DNA from: Flexicrinis sp001567485
GTDB lineage: Bacteria > Chloroflexota > Anaerolineae > Aggregatilineales > Phototrophicaceae
Length of the DNA stretch: 64,000 nucleotides
NCBI GenBank assembly: GCA_030263635.1
Contig: SZPI01000004.1
Span: forward strand, 13,536-77,535
Reading direction: 5' to 3'
Made by a program: the position numbers and the translations under genes. The notes under the pieces were generated by a model. That model was given only the letters and a program-made list of their open reading frames with translations. It did no database searches and was not told the DNA's origin. This document shows positions 18,472 through 26,389 of the stretch, piece by piece (within the stretch, counting starts at the first letter, position 1; each line of letters starts with the position of its first letter).

Positions 18472-18720
18472 GAAAACAAAAAGCGCCGTTCACCACACAA
18501 GGGCGAAAGGCGCAAGCTCCGCGGTACCACCTTGATTCCGCGTCAATGACGACACGGCACTCGAACGCTGTAACGGGCTGGCCCGGCGCAGCTTACCCAC
18601 GACGCATGTCGCTTCGGCCGCGCAGCTCATGGGTGACATTCGTTCACGCCGGATCGGCGGCCGCTTCCAGCCAAAGGCGGGCGCTCTCTGTACGGGGCTG
18701 TGAACTACTCGTCCCAATCA
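18472..18720 (-). promoter_or_regulatory. T-box riboswitch, valine-specific, with terminator
   Basis: Read on the minus strand, this leader has the T-box core AAGGTGGTACCGCGG (core at 18519-18531). Its stem I has AGTA at 18706-18709, AGAGAG at 18684-18689 and a GGCTGGAAGC distal loop. The stem base TGGG pairs with CCCA just after a GTC codon at 18635-18637, the expected specifier position, giving valine. The UGGU in the T-box bulge fits tRNA-Val, whose discriminator base is A. The competing terminator pairs GCGCC (18509-18513) with GGCGC (18483-18487), followed by a U-rich run to 18472. Uncharged tRNA-Val should stabilise the antiterminator and switch on the methyltransferase-valS operon. Confidence 0.93.
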
Positions 18721-18998
18721 CTGCTGTTGGGGTATTGCGATGTGCGTCCACTGTAGCACGGGGCTGTCTCAGGCGTCAATCCCTCGGATTTGGGGGGTGT
18801 TTGACCCTCTTGGCGGACGGGGATGTGACGCCCCTCCACGAGCTGAAGCGCCGTGGTCACGGGACGGTCACACCGAAGGGGCTTCAGGCTGCTCGCGCCC
18901 GATGTTTGCCCAGCGTCGATGACACGCTCACCGTTGTATTTCGGTTGGCGGAGGCTGTATCATCCGGCGTGATGTGGAATTAAGGCGAAGCGCGAACG
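18721..18998. other. Intergenic region between T-box operon and yajC
   Basis: About 280 bases between the 5' end of the T-box leader and yajC. It should hold the leftward promoter for the T-box transcript and the rightward promoter for the Sec operon. I see no clear gene; an open frame crossing it on the plus strand is mainly antisense to the T-box leader. Confidence 0.5.
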
Positions 18999-19331
18999 AT
19001 GCAGGAATGGATTGTACTGGCGGCGGTCATGCTGCTCGGTCTGGCGGGCTACTGGTCGCTGGTGATCTTCCCGAAGCAGCGCGAATTCAACAAGCGTCAG
19101 CGGTTGGTTCGCACGCTGGCGGAAGGGGATGAGGTCATCACCGCCAGCGGCTTTATCGCGCGCGTGATTGAGATTCGCGGCGACGAGGGGATCGCCGTCG
19201 TCGAGATCGCGCCGGGTGTTCGCGTCCGCGCCGTAGCGGCATCGCTGCTTCAGTCGTTCGATCCTGAGGAACTTGCCCGCAATGCGCAGATGGGCCGTCA
19301 AGACAGCGAGGGCAGTGAGCAGCATGTTTGA
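18999..19331 (+). CDS. yajC: Preprotein translocase subunit YajC
   Basis: YajC is the small single-span partner of the SecDF complex. The 110-residue protein has the N-terminal membrane helix (WIVLAAVMLLGLAGYWSLVIF), then the family motif KQREFNKRQRLVRTLAEGDEVIT with ASGFIARV and a C-terminal soluble beta domain. It opens the rightward yajC - mini-SecD - secD - secF block, which confirms the call because yajC commonly precedes secD. Confidence 0.92.
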   Translation: MQEWIVLAAVMLLGLAGYWSLVIFPKQREFNKRQRLVRTLAEGDEVITASGFIARVIEIRGDEGIAVVEIAPGVRVRAVAASLLQSFDPEELARNAQMGRQDSEGSEQHV

Positions 19332-19364
19332 CGTTGAACGCCGGCTGGTTGGAGATCGCACTGA

Positions 19365-19880
19365 GTGAGCCGTCAAATCCGGTGGCTCATGCTCTTTGTG
19401 CTGGCGTTGACCGCTTGGGCCGGCGTGCGTCCGTCTCCGGTCACGGCTCAAGACGCGCCAAGGAGTGCGCAGGCGGCGGACGTCGCATTGACGACGATCT
19501 CGCTTGAACGGGTCGACTTGTCCGGGCCGACCACGGCCGACAATAACCTCTTACTCGGTGTCAATCTCAGCGGCGCCGGCGGTGGGTCGTTGACCGGCGT
19601 CACGGACTCGCGCATCGGCGAGCCGACGGGCATCGTCGTACTCGAACAGATGGTGTCCGCGCCCGCGATCCACGATTGGCTGAGCAAACGGTTCGTCATC
19701 GAGGGCAGCTTTAGCGAGGATGATGCGCGGGAACTCGCAGCGCGGCTGATCAACAGCAGCCCTGTCCCTCATGTCGCATTCCCTGACCCGCGCGCTCCGC
19801 AACTGCTCCCGGTAGATTTCAGCTTGATCGTTGACTCAATCGGTGCGATTCTTCTTCTTGTCGTGATCCTGCTGTTGTAG
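19365..19880 (+). CDS. Small SecD-like protein: single P1-head-like domain with terminal membrane helices
   Basis: A 171-residue protein not matching a known stand-alone family. It has an N-terminal signal or anchor (LMLFVLALTAWAGV) and a soluble domain at about residues 60-136 that aligns with the periplasmic head of the SecD encoded just downstream. For example GEPTGIVVLEQMVSAPAI here parallels GQPMAIVLDSVVLSAPYI in SecD, and RFVIEGSFSEDDARELA parallels RFIIEGDFTQEEASTLA. A C-terminal membrane helix (GAILLLVVILLL) ends the protein, where SecD continues into its membrane bundle. The GTG start has GGAG about 11 bases upstream. It starts 33 bases after yajC. It is probably a SecDF accessory protein (inference), perhaps from partial duplication of secD. 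Confidence 0.7.
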   Translation: MSRQIRWLMLFVLALTAWAGVRPSPVTAQDAPRSAQAADVALTTISLERVDLSGPTTADNNLLLGVNLSGAGGGSLTGVTDSRIGEPTGIVVLEQMVSAPAIHDWLSKRFVIEGSFSEDDARELAARLINSSPVPHVAFPDPRAPQLLPVDFSLIVDSIGAILLLVVILLL

Positions 19881-19923
19881 AACAATCTTCCAAATATCTT
19901 TCATCGATTAGCCGGAGGGTGGA

Positions 19924-20076
19924 ATGATCGGCGCACTGAGCCGGTCTTTCCCTGCGGCCTGCCGGGCGGACAGTCTCTTGGCGCGTCCTCAATCGTTACG
20001 GGTACAACGTGGCCTATGCCGTTGCAGCCACACAAATGAGCACGGTGCACGGCCAACACAGAGAGGTTATCAATGA
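19924..20076 (+). CDS. Candidate 50-residue upstream ORF coupled to secD
   Basis: A 50-codon frame that starts at ATG with a strong GGAGG site 6 bases upstream and stops at a TGA overlapping the secD ATG (ATGA). The product is arginine-rich with no signal peptide and no recognised family. The good ribosome site and exact overlap suggest translational coupling or a leader peptide, but base composition and lack of homology leave chance as a real option. Confidence 0.3.
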   Translation: MIGALSRSFPAACRADSLLARPQSLRVQRGLCRCSHTNEHGARPTQRGYQ

Positions 20077-21491
20077 CACGTTATTACCGATGGATGGTGC
20101 TCGTCACCCTCCTGACGGCATTCGCAATTTGGATCGCGACGCCGCTGTCCGACGGGTTCACGCTCGACACGGACGGCGACGGTAAGCCCGATATCACGAT
20201 CAACGAACAACCCCTCGGGCTTGACTTGGTCGGTGGGGTGCGTGTGCTGCTTGAGGCCGCGCTGCCTGCTGGGACGTACACGCATGACGATTTACAGCGT
20301 GCGGCGGAAAACGTCGAACGCCGAGTCAACGGCCTCGGCCTGACTGAAGCGACGGTGCAGGTCGTCGGAAACTCGCGCATTCTCGTGGAGCTGCCGGGCG
20401 TGACCGATAAGCAGCAGGCCGTCGATACGATCAAGGCCACGGCGCTGCTTGAATTTGTCGACTTCGGCGGCCTGAGCAGTGGCGAAGTCTCGAATCTGAT
20501 CGACCAACGCGTGCTCACGACCGAGCAAGACAAACTGCTGCGCGCGCGTGAAGAAGCGGGTGATGCAGGCGCGCGCGCTTTCGCACCGACGATTTTGAAC
20601 CCACGCACCGGCCAGCCGTTCAGCACCGCGCTAACCGGCGCCGATCTCGCGGCGGCCGCCGCGCAGTTCGATGCCAACACCGGTGGGTTCTACATCGCCG
20701 TCGAGCTGACCGACGCGGGCGCGGCGGCGTTCTCAACCTATACGGCGTCACGGGTCGGCCAGCCGATGGCGATTGTGCTCGACAGCGTCGTGCTGTCCGC
20801 CCCTTATATCCGTGATCGGCTCGACCGGCGGTTTATCATCGAGGGTGATTTCACGCAGGAAGAAGCAAGCACGCTGGCATTACAGCTGCGCAGCGGTTCG
20901 CTTCCTATCCCGCTGCGGGAAGAGGCCGTCACCGATGTCGGTGCAACGCTCGGCCAACAGTCGGTCGATCTGAGCATTCGCGCGGGCATCATCGGCGTGA
21001 TCGTCGTTCTGGCGTTCATGGTGCTGTACTATCGCGTGCCGGGCGTCGCGGCGGCGCTGGCGCTGATCGTCTTTTCGGTTCTCAACCTCGCGGTCTTCAA
21101 ACTGCTTCCAGTGACGCTAACGCTTCCGGCGATCACCGGGTTCCTTATCTCGATCGGGACTGCGGTTGACGGCAACATCCTGATCTTTGAACGCATCAAG
21201 GAAGAACTGCGAGGGGGCGCGTCGTTGAGCGCCGCACTCGACAACGGTTTCAACAGGGCATGGGGATCGATTCGAGACTCGAACACATCGACAATCATCA
21301 TTTGCGCGGTGCTGTTCTTCTTCGGTCAAACGCCGGGGGCGAGTATCGTCAGCGGTTTTGCGATCACGCTGATCCTCGGCCTAATCATCAATCTGTTCAC
21401 GGCGACGATCGTGACACGGACATTCCTCTATATCCTCGCTCAGTGGCTGCAAAGGCCGCTGGCCGAGCGCAAGTGGCTATTGGGCGCGTAG
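20073..21491 (+). CDS. secD: Protein translocase subunit SecD
   Basis: SecD uses the proton motive force with SecF to pull preproteins out of SecYEG. The 472-residue protein has the first membrane helix, the conserved LGLDLVGGVRVLLEA motif, a large periplasmic P1 domain (including RVNGLGLTEATVQVVG and the head ending SLPIPLREE), and a C-terminal five-helix bundle with TLPAITGFLISIGTAVDGNILIFERIKEE. Length is at the lower normal limit. It lies 21 bases before secF and is preceded by yajC and the mini-SecD. Confidence 0.96.
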   Translation: MTRYYRWMVLVTLLTAFAIWIATPLSDGFTLDTDGDGKPDITINEQPLGLDLVGGVRVLLEAALPAGTYTHDDLQRAAENVERRVNGLGLTEATVQVVGNSRILVELPGVTDKQQAVDTIKATALLEFVDFGGLSSGEVSNLIDQRVLTTEQDKLLRAREEAGDAGARAFAPTILNPRTGQPFSTALTGADLAAAAAQFDANTGGFYIAVELTDAGAAAFSTYTASRVGQPMAIVLDSVVLSAPYIRDRLDRRFIIEGDFTQEEASTLALQLRSGSLPIPLREEAVTDVGATLGQQSVDLSIRAGIIGVIVVLAFMVLYYRVPGVAAALALIVFSVLNLAVFKLLPVTLTLPAITGFLISIGTAVDGNILIFERIKEELRGGASLSAALDNGFNRAWGSIRDSNTSTIIICAVLFFFGQTPGASIVSGFAITLILGLIINLFTATIVTRTFLYILAQWLQRPLAERKWLLGA

Positions 21492-21512
21492 GCGCGGACA
21501 AGGACGACACAC

Positions 21513-22478
21513 ATGTTCAACTTGGTAGAACGCCGACGCTGGTTCTTTCTCATTTCGGCCGCGGTCATCCTGCCCGGCATCATCGCGATGGTGGTCTCGA
21601 CGCTCACGACCGGTTCACCGTTCCGGCTGAGTATCGAATTCGTCGGCGGGAGCATCTACGACCTGAAATTCGAGGGAGGAACCGTCACCGAAGATGCCCT
21701 GCGCGACGTATTCGCGCGCTATGACGATGCGAACGTTCTGATTCAACGCAATATCGACAGCAGCGGAAATGAGCGCTGGTCGGTGCGCGGCTCCTTCCTA
21801 GAGCAGGCAGTAGCGGACGACCTGTTCAACGATCTTGACTCGATCGCGCCGCTTGATCGCCACAGCACGTTGACTGAACGTGTCAGCGAGACGATTGGCG
21901 CGGAGGTCGCGCGATCCGCGTTCTTGGCGGTGCTCGCCGGTGGGGCCATCGTTACGCTGTTCATCGTGATCGCGTTTCGGACGGTTCCGAGAGCGCTGCG
22001 CTACGGCTTGTGCGCGATTGCTGCGATGATCCATGATGTGCTGGTGGTGATGGGGATCGCGTCGATTGCCGGGCTGCTGTTCGGGTGGGAGGTCGACGCG
22101 CTGTTCCTCACGGCCGTGTTGACGATCCTCGCCTTCAGTGTGCAGGACTCGATCGTGCTGTTCGACCGCATCCGCGAGAACATCCCGCGTTTTCTAGGCG
22201 AACCCTATGAGACCATCGTCAACCGCAGTATCTGGGAGACGATCCACCGGTCGCTCGCCACGCAGTTGAACGCGTTCTTCATCATGGCCGCGATCCTGCT
22301 GTTCGGGGGTGACACCATCAAGCAGTTCATCGCCATCCTGTTCATCGGGCTGGTGTGCGGAACGTATTCGTCGATCTTCATCGCCGTGCCGCTGCTGGTG
22401 TCGTGGGAGAAGGGCGAGATTCCGCTGATCTCACGCCTCGGCGCGCTTGTCCCGCCGCCGCTTCCTGTGGAGGAGTAG
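21513..22478 (+). CDS. secF: Protein translocase subunit SecF
   Basis: The 321-residue partner of SecD. It has one N-terminal helix, a short periplasmic region starting IEFVGGSIYDLKF, and the conserved membrane motifs TIGAEVARSAF, LCAIAAMIHDVLVVMG, AFSVQDSIVLFDRIREN and RSIWETIHRSLATQLNAF. It ends with a short cytoplasmic tail. It lies directly after secD and 6 bases before the dehydrogenase gene, which may be read on the same transcript. Confidence 0.96.
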   Translation: MFNLVERRRWFFLISAAVILPGIIAMVVSTLTTGSPFRLSIEFVGGSIYDLKFEGGTVTEDALRDVFARYDDANVLIQRNIDSSGNERWSVRGSFLEQAVADDLFNDLDSIAPLDRHSTLTERVSETIGAEVARSAFLAVLAGGAIVTLFIVIAFRTVPRALRYGLCAIAAMIHDVLVVMGIASIAGLLFGWEVDALFLTAVLTILAFSVQDSIVLFDRIRENIPRFLGEPYETIVNRSIWETIHRSLATQLNAFFIMAAILLFGGDTIKQFIAILFIGLVCGTYSSIFIAVPLLVSWEKGEIPLISRLGALVPPPLPVEE

Positions 22479-22484
22479 CCGACG

Positions 22485-23447
22485 ATGTATGCTGCTGTGC
22501 TGTCCGATCATCTCCGCGTGACCGCCGACTATCGGGATCCTGCGCCAGAAGCACAGGAATGCCTCGTTCGCGTCGTGACGGCCGGCATCTGCAACACCGA
22601 TCTCGAATTGGTGAAGGGATACATGGGGTTTCAGGGAGTGCCCGGCCATGAGTTCGTCGGTATTGTCGAACAAGGGCCGGCACACCTTGTGGGCCGGCGT
22701 GTGGTCGGGGAGATCAACGTCGCGTGCGGGCAGTGCGATATGTGCCACACCGGCGCTCCGTCTCAATGCCGGAATCGCACCACAGTCGGGATCGACCGGC
22801 ACGACGGCGCGTTTGCGGAACGACTCGCGCTTCAAACGGACTGTTTGCACGTCGTCCCTGACAGTGTGAGCGACGACGAGGCTGTGTTTGTCGAGCCGCT
22901 GGCGGCGGCGCTCGAAATCCCCCAAATGGAGCCGATCCTACCGACCGACGATGTCGTGCTGATCGGTGCGGGGAAGCTGGGGCTGCTGTGCGCGCAGGTC
23001 ATCAAGCTCACCGGTGCGAGGCTCCGTGCGGTCGTGCGGCGTGAACGGCAAATCGACTTGCTGCGCCGGTGGGGGATCGAGCCGGTCGGCATAGACGACA
23101 TCGCGCCATCGAGCGTGGACGTGGTCGTGGACTGCACCGGGACGAGCGAAGGATTCGCGGCGGCGCTGTCGATCGTGCGACCACGCGGCGTCATCCACTT
23201 GAAATCGACTTACGTTGGCCTGCCGCATGCGGATCTTACGAAAATCGTTGTGGACGAAGTCCGCGTGATCGGGAGCCGGTGCGGCCCGTTTCCCGCGGCG
23301 CTGCGGCTGCTGGAGGCGAAAGCTGTCGACGTGCTATCGCTGATTGATGCGCGCTACCCGCTGCAAGATGCGCTAATAGCCTTCGAGCATGCGGCCCGAC
23401 CCGGAGCGTTGAAAATCCTGCTGGACGTCACGCCGCGGGAACCGTAA
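22485..23447 (+). CDS. Zinc-dependent medium-chain alcohol dehydrogenase-like protein
   Basis: A 320-residue MDR-family oxidoreductase. The catalytic zinc ligands are a cysteine in TAGICNTDLELVKG and the His-Glu pair in VPGHEFVG. The structural zinc lobe CGQCDMCHTGAPSQC has four cysteines. The cofactor site VVLIGAGKLGLLCAQVIKL is a Rossmann GxGxxG, followed by AVVRRERQIDLL, whose basic residues may favour NADP. Substrate is unknown; polyol or alcohol dehydrogenases are nearest by layout. It follows secF by 6 bases. Its last 20 bases overlap the end of the histidine kinase gene on the other strand. Confidence 0.85.
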   Translation: MYAAVLSDHLRVTADYRDPAPEAQECLVRVVTAGICNTDLELVKGYMGFQGVPGHEFVGIVEQGPAHLVGRRVVGEINVACGQCDMCHTGAPSQCRNRTTVGIDRHDGAFAERLALQTDCLHVVPDSVSDDEAVFVEPLAAALEIPQMEPILPTDDVVLIGAGKLGLLCAQVIKLTGARLRAVVRRERQIDLLRRWGIEPVGIDDIAPSSVDVVVDCTGTSEGFAAALSIVRPRGVIHLKSTYVGLPHADLTKIVVDEVRVIGSRCGPFPAALRLLEAKAVDVLSLIDARYPLQDALIAFEHAARPGALKILLDVTPREP

Positions 23448-24606
23448 ACGAGAAGGTCGAGCCGCTGCCCGGCGTGCTGTTCACCCAGATGTTTCCGCCG
23501 TGCGCCTCGATGATCGTCCGGCAGATGGCAAGCCCGAGGCCGGTGCCCTGCACTCGATTAGCGTGATCGGCGGCGCGGAAGAACTTGCGGAACATATTGG
23601 GCAAGTTGTCGGCGCTGATGCCGTCGCCCGTGTCTGCAACGTCGACCTGTACCATACCGTTGTCCGCGCTGTGCGCAGTGACCTTCACCAACCCACGCGG
23701 CCGGTTATACTTGATCGCGTTGGTCAGCAGATTGAGGACGACTTGTTTGATCTTGCCCTTGTCACCAACTACGGCGGATTCCGGCACATCGAGGTTGATC
23801 TCGATTTCCCGGCCGGCTGCCTGCGGCTCCACAATCGTTAAGCACTCGCGGATGAGCGGATAGAGATCGACCACGTCGCGCTCGATCTCCGCCCGTCCGG
23901 ACTCAAGGCGTGCGAGGTCAAGGAAGTCCGATGTCAGCGAGATCAGGCGGTCGGTCTCGCTTGCGAGCAGGTTGTGAACCTCGTCACGTTTGTCTTCGGG
24001 TAGGTTAGGGCGCTTCAGCAAGTTAACGCTGGCTTTGAGGGCCGCCAGCGGCGTGCGCAGTTCGTGCACCATCTCCGAGATGAAGTCGCTCTGCATGAAC
24101 AGGCGCGCGTTCTCGATGGCGACGCTGGCTTGACTCGCCAAGATCGTCAGCAGATTGATGTCTTCGCCGCTGAACCGGCCGCCGATCTTATTGACGGCTT
24201 GGACGACGCCGATCACGCGCGTGTGCGTTTTCAGTGGAACGCCGAGAAGGTTACGCGTCTCGAACTTGATGTCCTTGTCGATGCCGCGAAAGTGGATCGG
24301 CTCCTTCGTGACGTCTTCGATGACGCGCGGTTCCCCGTGCGACGCGATCCAACCCGCGATGCTGCGATCCATCGGGACGATGATTTTCTCGGTTTCCTGC
24401 GGCCGCAGGTTCGAGGCGATCTCAAACCGCAGTTCGCCGGTCGAGGGATCAATCAGAAGGATCGAACACGCCTCGACTTTGATGACGTCGACGACGGCCA
24501 GCACGATTTGCTGCAGCAGTGTCCGGTACTCGAGCGTCGAATTCAGGTGTTTGGTGATCTCGAGTATTTTTCGATAGTCCTCGATCTGCTGCTCGGCGTC
24601 GGCCAT
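23428..24606 (-). CDS. GAF-domain sensor histidine kinase
   Basis: A 392-residue soluble kinase with no membrane helix. A GAF domain spans about residues 22-165 (ACSILLIDPSTGELRFEIA, GVPLKTHTRVIGVVQAVNK). The HisKA phosphoacceptor is in FISEMVHELRTPLAALK (about residue 182). The ATPase domain shows the N box LNLLTNAIKYN, G1 box VADTGDGIS and G2 box GTGLGLAICRTI. The ligand of the GAF domain is unknown. It lies 10 bases after the receiver-ParA gene, so the two are surely a pair. Confidence 0.93.
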   Translation of the reverse strand: MADAEQQIEDYRKILEITKHLNSTLEYRTLLQQIVLAVVDVIKVEACSILLIDPSTGELRFEIASNLRPQETEKIIVPMDRSIAGWIASHGEPRVIEDVTKEPIHFRGIDKDIKFETRNLLGVPLKTHTRVIGVVQAVNKIGGRFSGEDINLLTILASQASVAIENARLFMQSDFISEMVHELRTPLAALKASVNLLKRPNLPEDKRDEVHNLLASETDRLISLTSDFLDLARLESGRAEIERDVVDLYPLIRECLTIVEPQAAGREIEINLDVPESAVVGDKGKIKQVVLNLLTNAIKYNRPRGLVKVTAHSADNGMVQVDVADTGDGISADNLPNMFRKFFRAADHANRVQGTGLGLAICRTIIEAHGGNIWVNSTPGSGSTFSFTVPAA

Positions 24607-24616
24607 GGCGTTCGTA

Positions 24617-25741
24617 TCACCCCGGAATCGTCTGGGCGAGCTTCATGAACTGGTTGGCGATCACTGCGCCCGGCTGCTGCAGCACGATCGGATTTCCGGC
24701 TTCTATCGCCTGATACGCGATCTCAGGCGCAGCAGAGATCATACCGGCGACGGACTGCCCCAAGCGTGCTTCGACATCCGTCCACGTGATCATGCCACGC
24801 GCCAACGGCGTGCGATGGATGACGACGATGTGAATCGGCTTGTTGAAGTCACTCTTGATCGCCTCGATCAGATGCTCAGCCGCAGCGATGACCATTGCGA
24901 CCGGCTCGACGAGGATGACGAGCTTGTCGAGCGACGGCAGCATGCGCGCCGTGAGTTCGCTGTAGCCCGCGCCGAGATCCACCACGATCGGATTGCCAAT
25001 GGCCTTTAGGCCGCGGATGATGGCGTTAGCGGCGTCCGGCGTGAAGCGCATCTGGGCCTCGCGCGGGTCTGGCGATGCCGCCAACACACGTAGGCCGCTG
25101 CCGTGCGCGACGAGGTTTTGCATCAACAGCGGCGCCTTGATCTCGTTGACCGGCTTACTCAGCACGTTCGCCATACCGTCGAGCTTCGTCAAGCCGAGCG
25201 AGAGACCAGCGTGCCCCGCGCCAAGCCGGAAATCTACCAGAATCGGGCGACCCTTGTTCTGCTGATGCGCGGCGGCGAGATTAACGGCGACGGTCGTCGT
25301 GCCGATGCCGCCCTTCGCGCCCAGCACGCCAACCGCGACGCCTTGTGGACGCACGCTTTGCGAACTCGTTTGATTGCGCGCAAGCACGGCCTTGATACGC
25401 GACGCCAATTCAGCGGGGTGCGTGGGCTTCGTCAGATAGTCGTCGGCCCCGGCCTCGAACCCCGCGACCTTGTCATCGATCAGGGTTTTGGCCGTAAACA
25501 TGATGATCGGAATCGGGCGTGTCTCGGGGTTTGCCCGAAGCCGCCGGCACACCTCATAGCCATCCATGTCCATCATCATGATGTCAAGGATGATTAGATT
25601 CGGCATCTCAGCCAATGCTTTGGATAGCGCCTGTACACCAGAATTGGCAATAGCCACGTCGTAGCCCTGCCGCTTCAGCATCAGGCTGATCAGCTTTAAG
25701 CTCTCGACGTCGTCATCGACAACCAGAATCTTCTCGGACAT
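24617..25741 (-). CDS. Response regulator receiver domain fused to ParA/CpaE-like ATPase
   Basis: A 374-residue protein. The receiver domain (residues 1-122) has the acidic pair DDD, phosphoacceptor Asp53 in LIILDIMMMDMDG, the threonine in MFTAKT and the lysine in YLTKPTHP. It is joined to a MinD/ParA-type domain whose deviant Walker A motif GAKGGIGTTTVAVNL is at residues 141-155 and whose Walker B-like strand is PIVVDLGAGYSE. This matches CpaE/TadZ-like regulators that place pilus or other envelope machines. No tad pilus genes are visible here. GGAGGAG precedes the ATG. Paired with the kinase at 23428. Confidence 0.9.
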   Translation of the reverse strand: MSEKILVVDDDVESLKLISLMLKRQGYDVAIANSGVQALSKALAEMPNLIILDIMMMDMDGYEVCRRLRANPETRPIPIIMFTAKTLIDDKVAGFEAGADDYLTKPTHPAELASRIKAVLARNQTSSQSVRPQGVAVGVLGAKGGIGTTTVAVNLAAAHQQNKGRPILVDFRLGAGHAGLSLGLTKLDGMANVLSKPVNEIKAPLLMQNLVAHGSGLRVLAASPDPREAQMRFTPDAANAIIRGLKAIGNPIVVDLGAGYSELTARMLPSLDKLVILVEPVAMVIAAAEHLIEAIKSDFNKPIHIVVIHRTPLARGMITWTDVEARLGQSVAGMISAAPEIAYQAIEAGNPIVLQQPGAVIANQFMKLAQTIPG

Positions 25742-26222
25742 TGGGCGGCTCCTCCGCAGTTATGATAGCGAGTATCGCTCTCCTGCGCGATAGGTTGTCG
25801 GCGCGAGATTCCAGTGCGGGATAATTTCGGGCGGTTGTTTGCACTGCCATACGCGTCATCACGCAGAGAGTTAGATCGTCCCATCGTTGTAACTATCAGC
25901 ATAACATGTCCTGCCTCAACTCGGAATTGAGGCGGAGGGGTAAACACAGCGAAATCGTCAGTCAGCTGTGCATCAGCATCACGTCCTTGCCTTGCTGTCT
26001 GCGGCGAGATGTCGCGATGCACCGTCCCGACGTCTTCGAGTGTGTACGGCGATTGTACAGCACATACGCGATAAAGTCCCTAACAATCGGGGCACGGGAT
26101 GTCGAATCGGGCGTGGATCGGATAACCCCCGCTGAAGGCTGCCGGCGGTGTCTCGATGTCAACCTGCGGCCGTGAGTGATTCGCCACTCTATCGAAATGC
26201 ACCAATAACAGGAGAGGCGGTC
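25742..26222. other. Gene-free intergenic region
   Basis: Nearly 500 bases between the divergent receiver-ParA gene and the tRNA-Thr promoter. Short open frames exist on both strands but lack good ribosome sites and protein-like composition. A small perfect hairpin (GCCTCAA and TTGAGGC around 25914-25934) is the only structure I notice. No known RNA gene recognised. Confidence 0.5.
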
Positions 26223-26251
26223 TTGAACGGCGCGTCAACCGATGCTATACT
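26223..26251 (+). promoter_or_regulatory. Sigma-70-type promoter for tRNA-Thr
   Basis: TTGAAC at 26223-26228 and TATACT at 26246-26251 are separated by 17 bases, and the tRNA begins 13 bases after the -10 box. Spacing and sequence are near consensus. Confidence 0.75.
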
Positions 26252-26263
26252 GCTGCCGTCTAC

Positions 26264-26335
26264 GCCACCGTAGCTCAACGGCAGAGCATTCGCTTCGTAA
26301 GCGACAGGTTAAGGGTTCAAATCCCTTCGGTGGCT
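26264..26335 (+). tRNA. tRNA-Thr (anticodon CGT)
   Basis: A 72-base cloverleaf. The acceptor GCCACCG pairs with CGGTGGC, the D stem is GCTC/GAGC, and the anticodon loop TTCGTAA carries CGT, reading the ACG codon. The T arm AAGGG-TTCAAAT-CCCTT is canonical. The first anticodon-stem pair is a T/C mismatch. CCA is not encoded directly. A strong promoter precedes it and a terminator follows. Confidence 0.93.
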
Positions 26336-26339
26336 CTCC

Positions 26340-26376
26340 AACGGCCTGCATGTTCTGCTGCGGGCCGTTTTGTTTA
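26340..26376 (+). terminator. Intrinsic terminator after tRNA-Thr
   Basis: AACGGCC at 26340-26346 pairs with GGCCGTT at 26363-26369, followed by a T-rich run ending about 26376. It lies between the tRNA and udk. Confidence 0.7.
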
Positions 26377-26389
26377 GGGGAGTACGGGT

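Noticed and set aside
18461..18496. Longer start for the methyltransferase
   Set aside because: This stretch is the T-box terminator stem and U tract; the ATG at 18460 has its own GGAG site.
18441..18983. 180-residue plus-strand frame across the T-box region
   Set aside because: It is mostly the reverse complement of the structured T-box leader and lacks a ribosome site or domain.
25696..26175. Short frames on both strands in the gene-free region
   Set aside because: No ribosome sites, no protein-like composition and mutual overlap.
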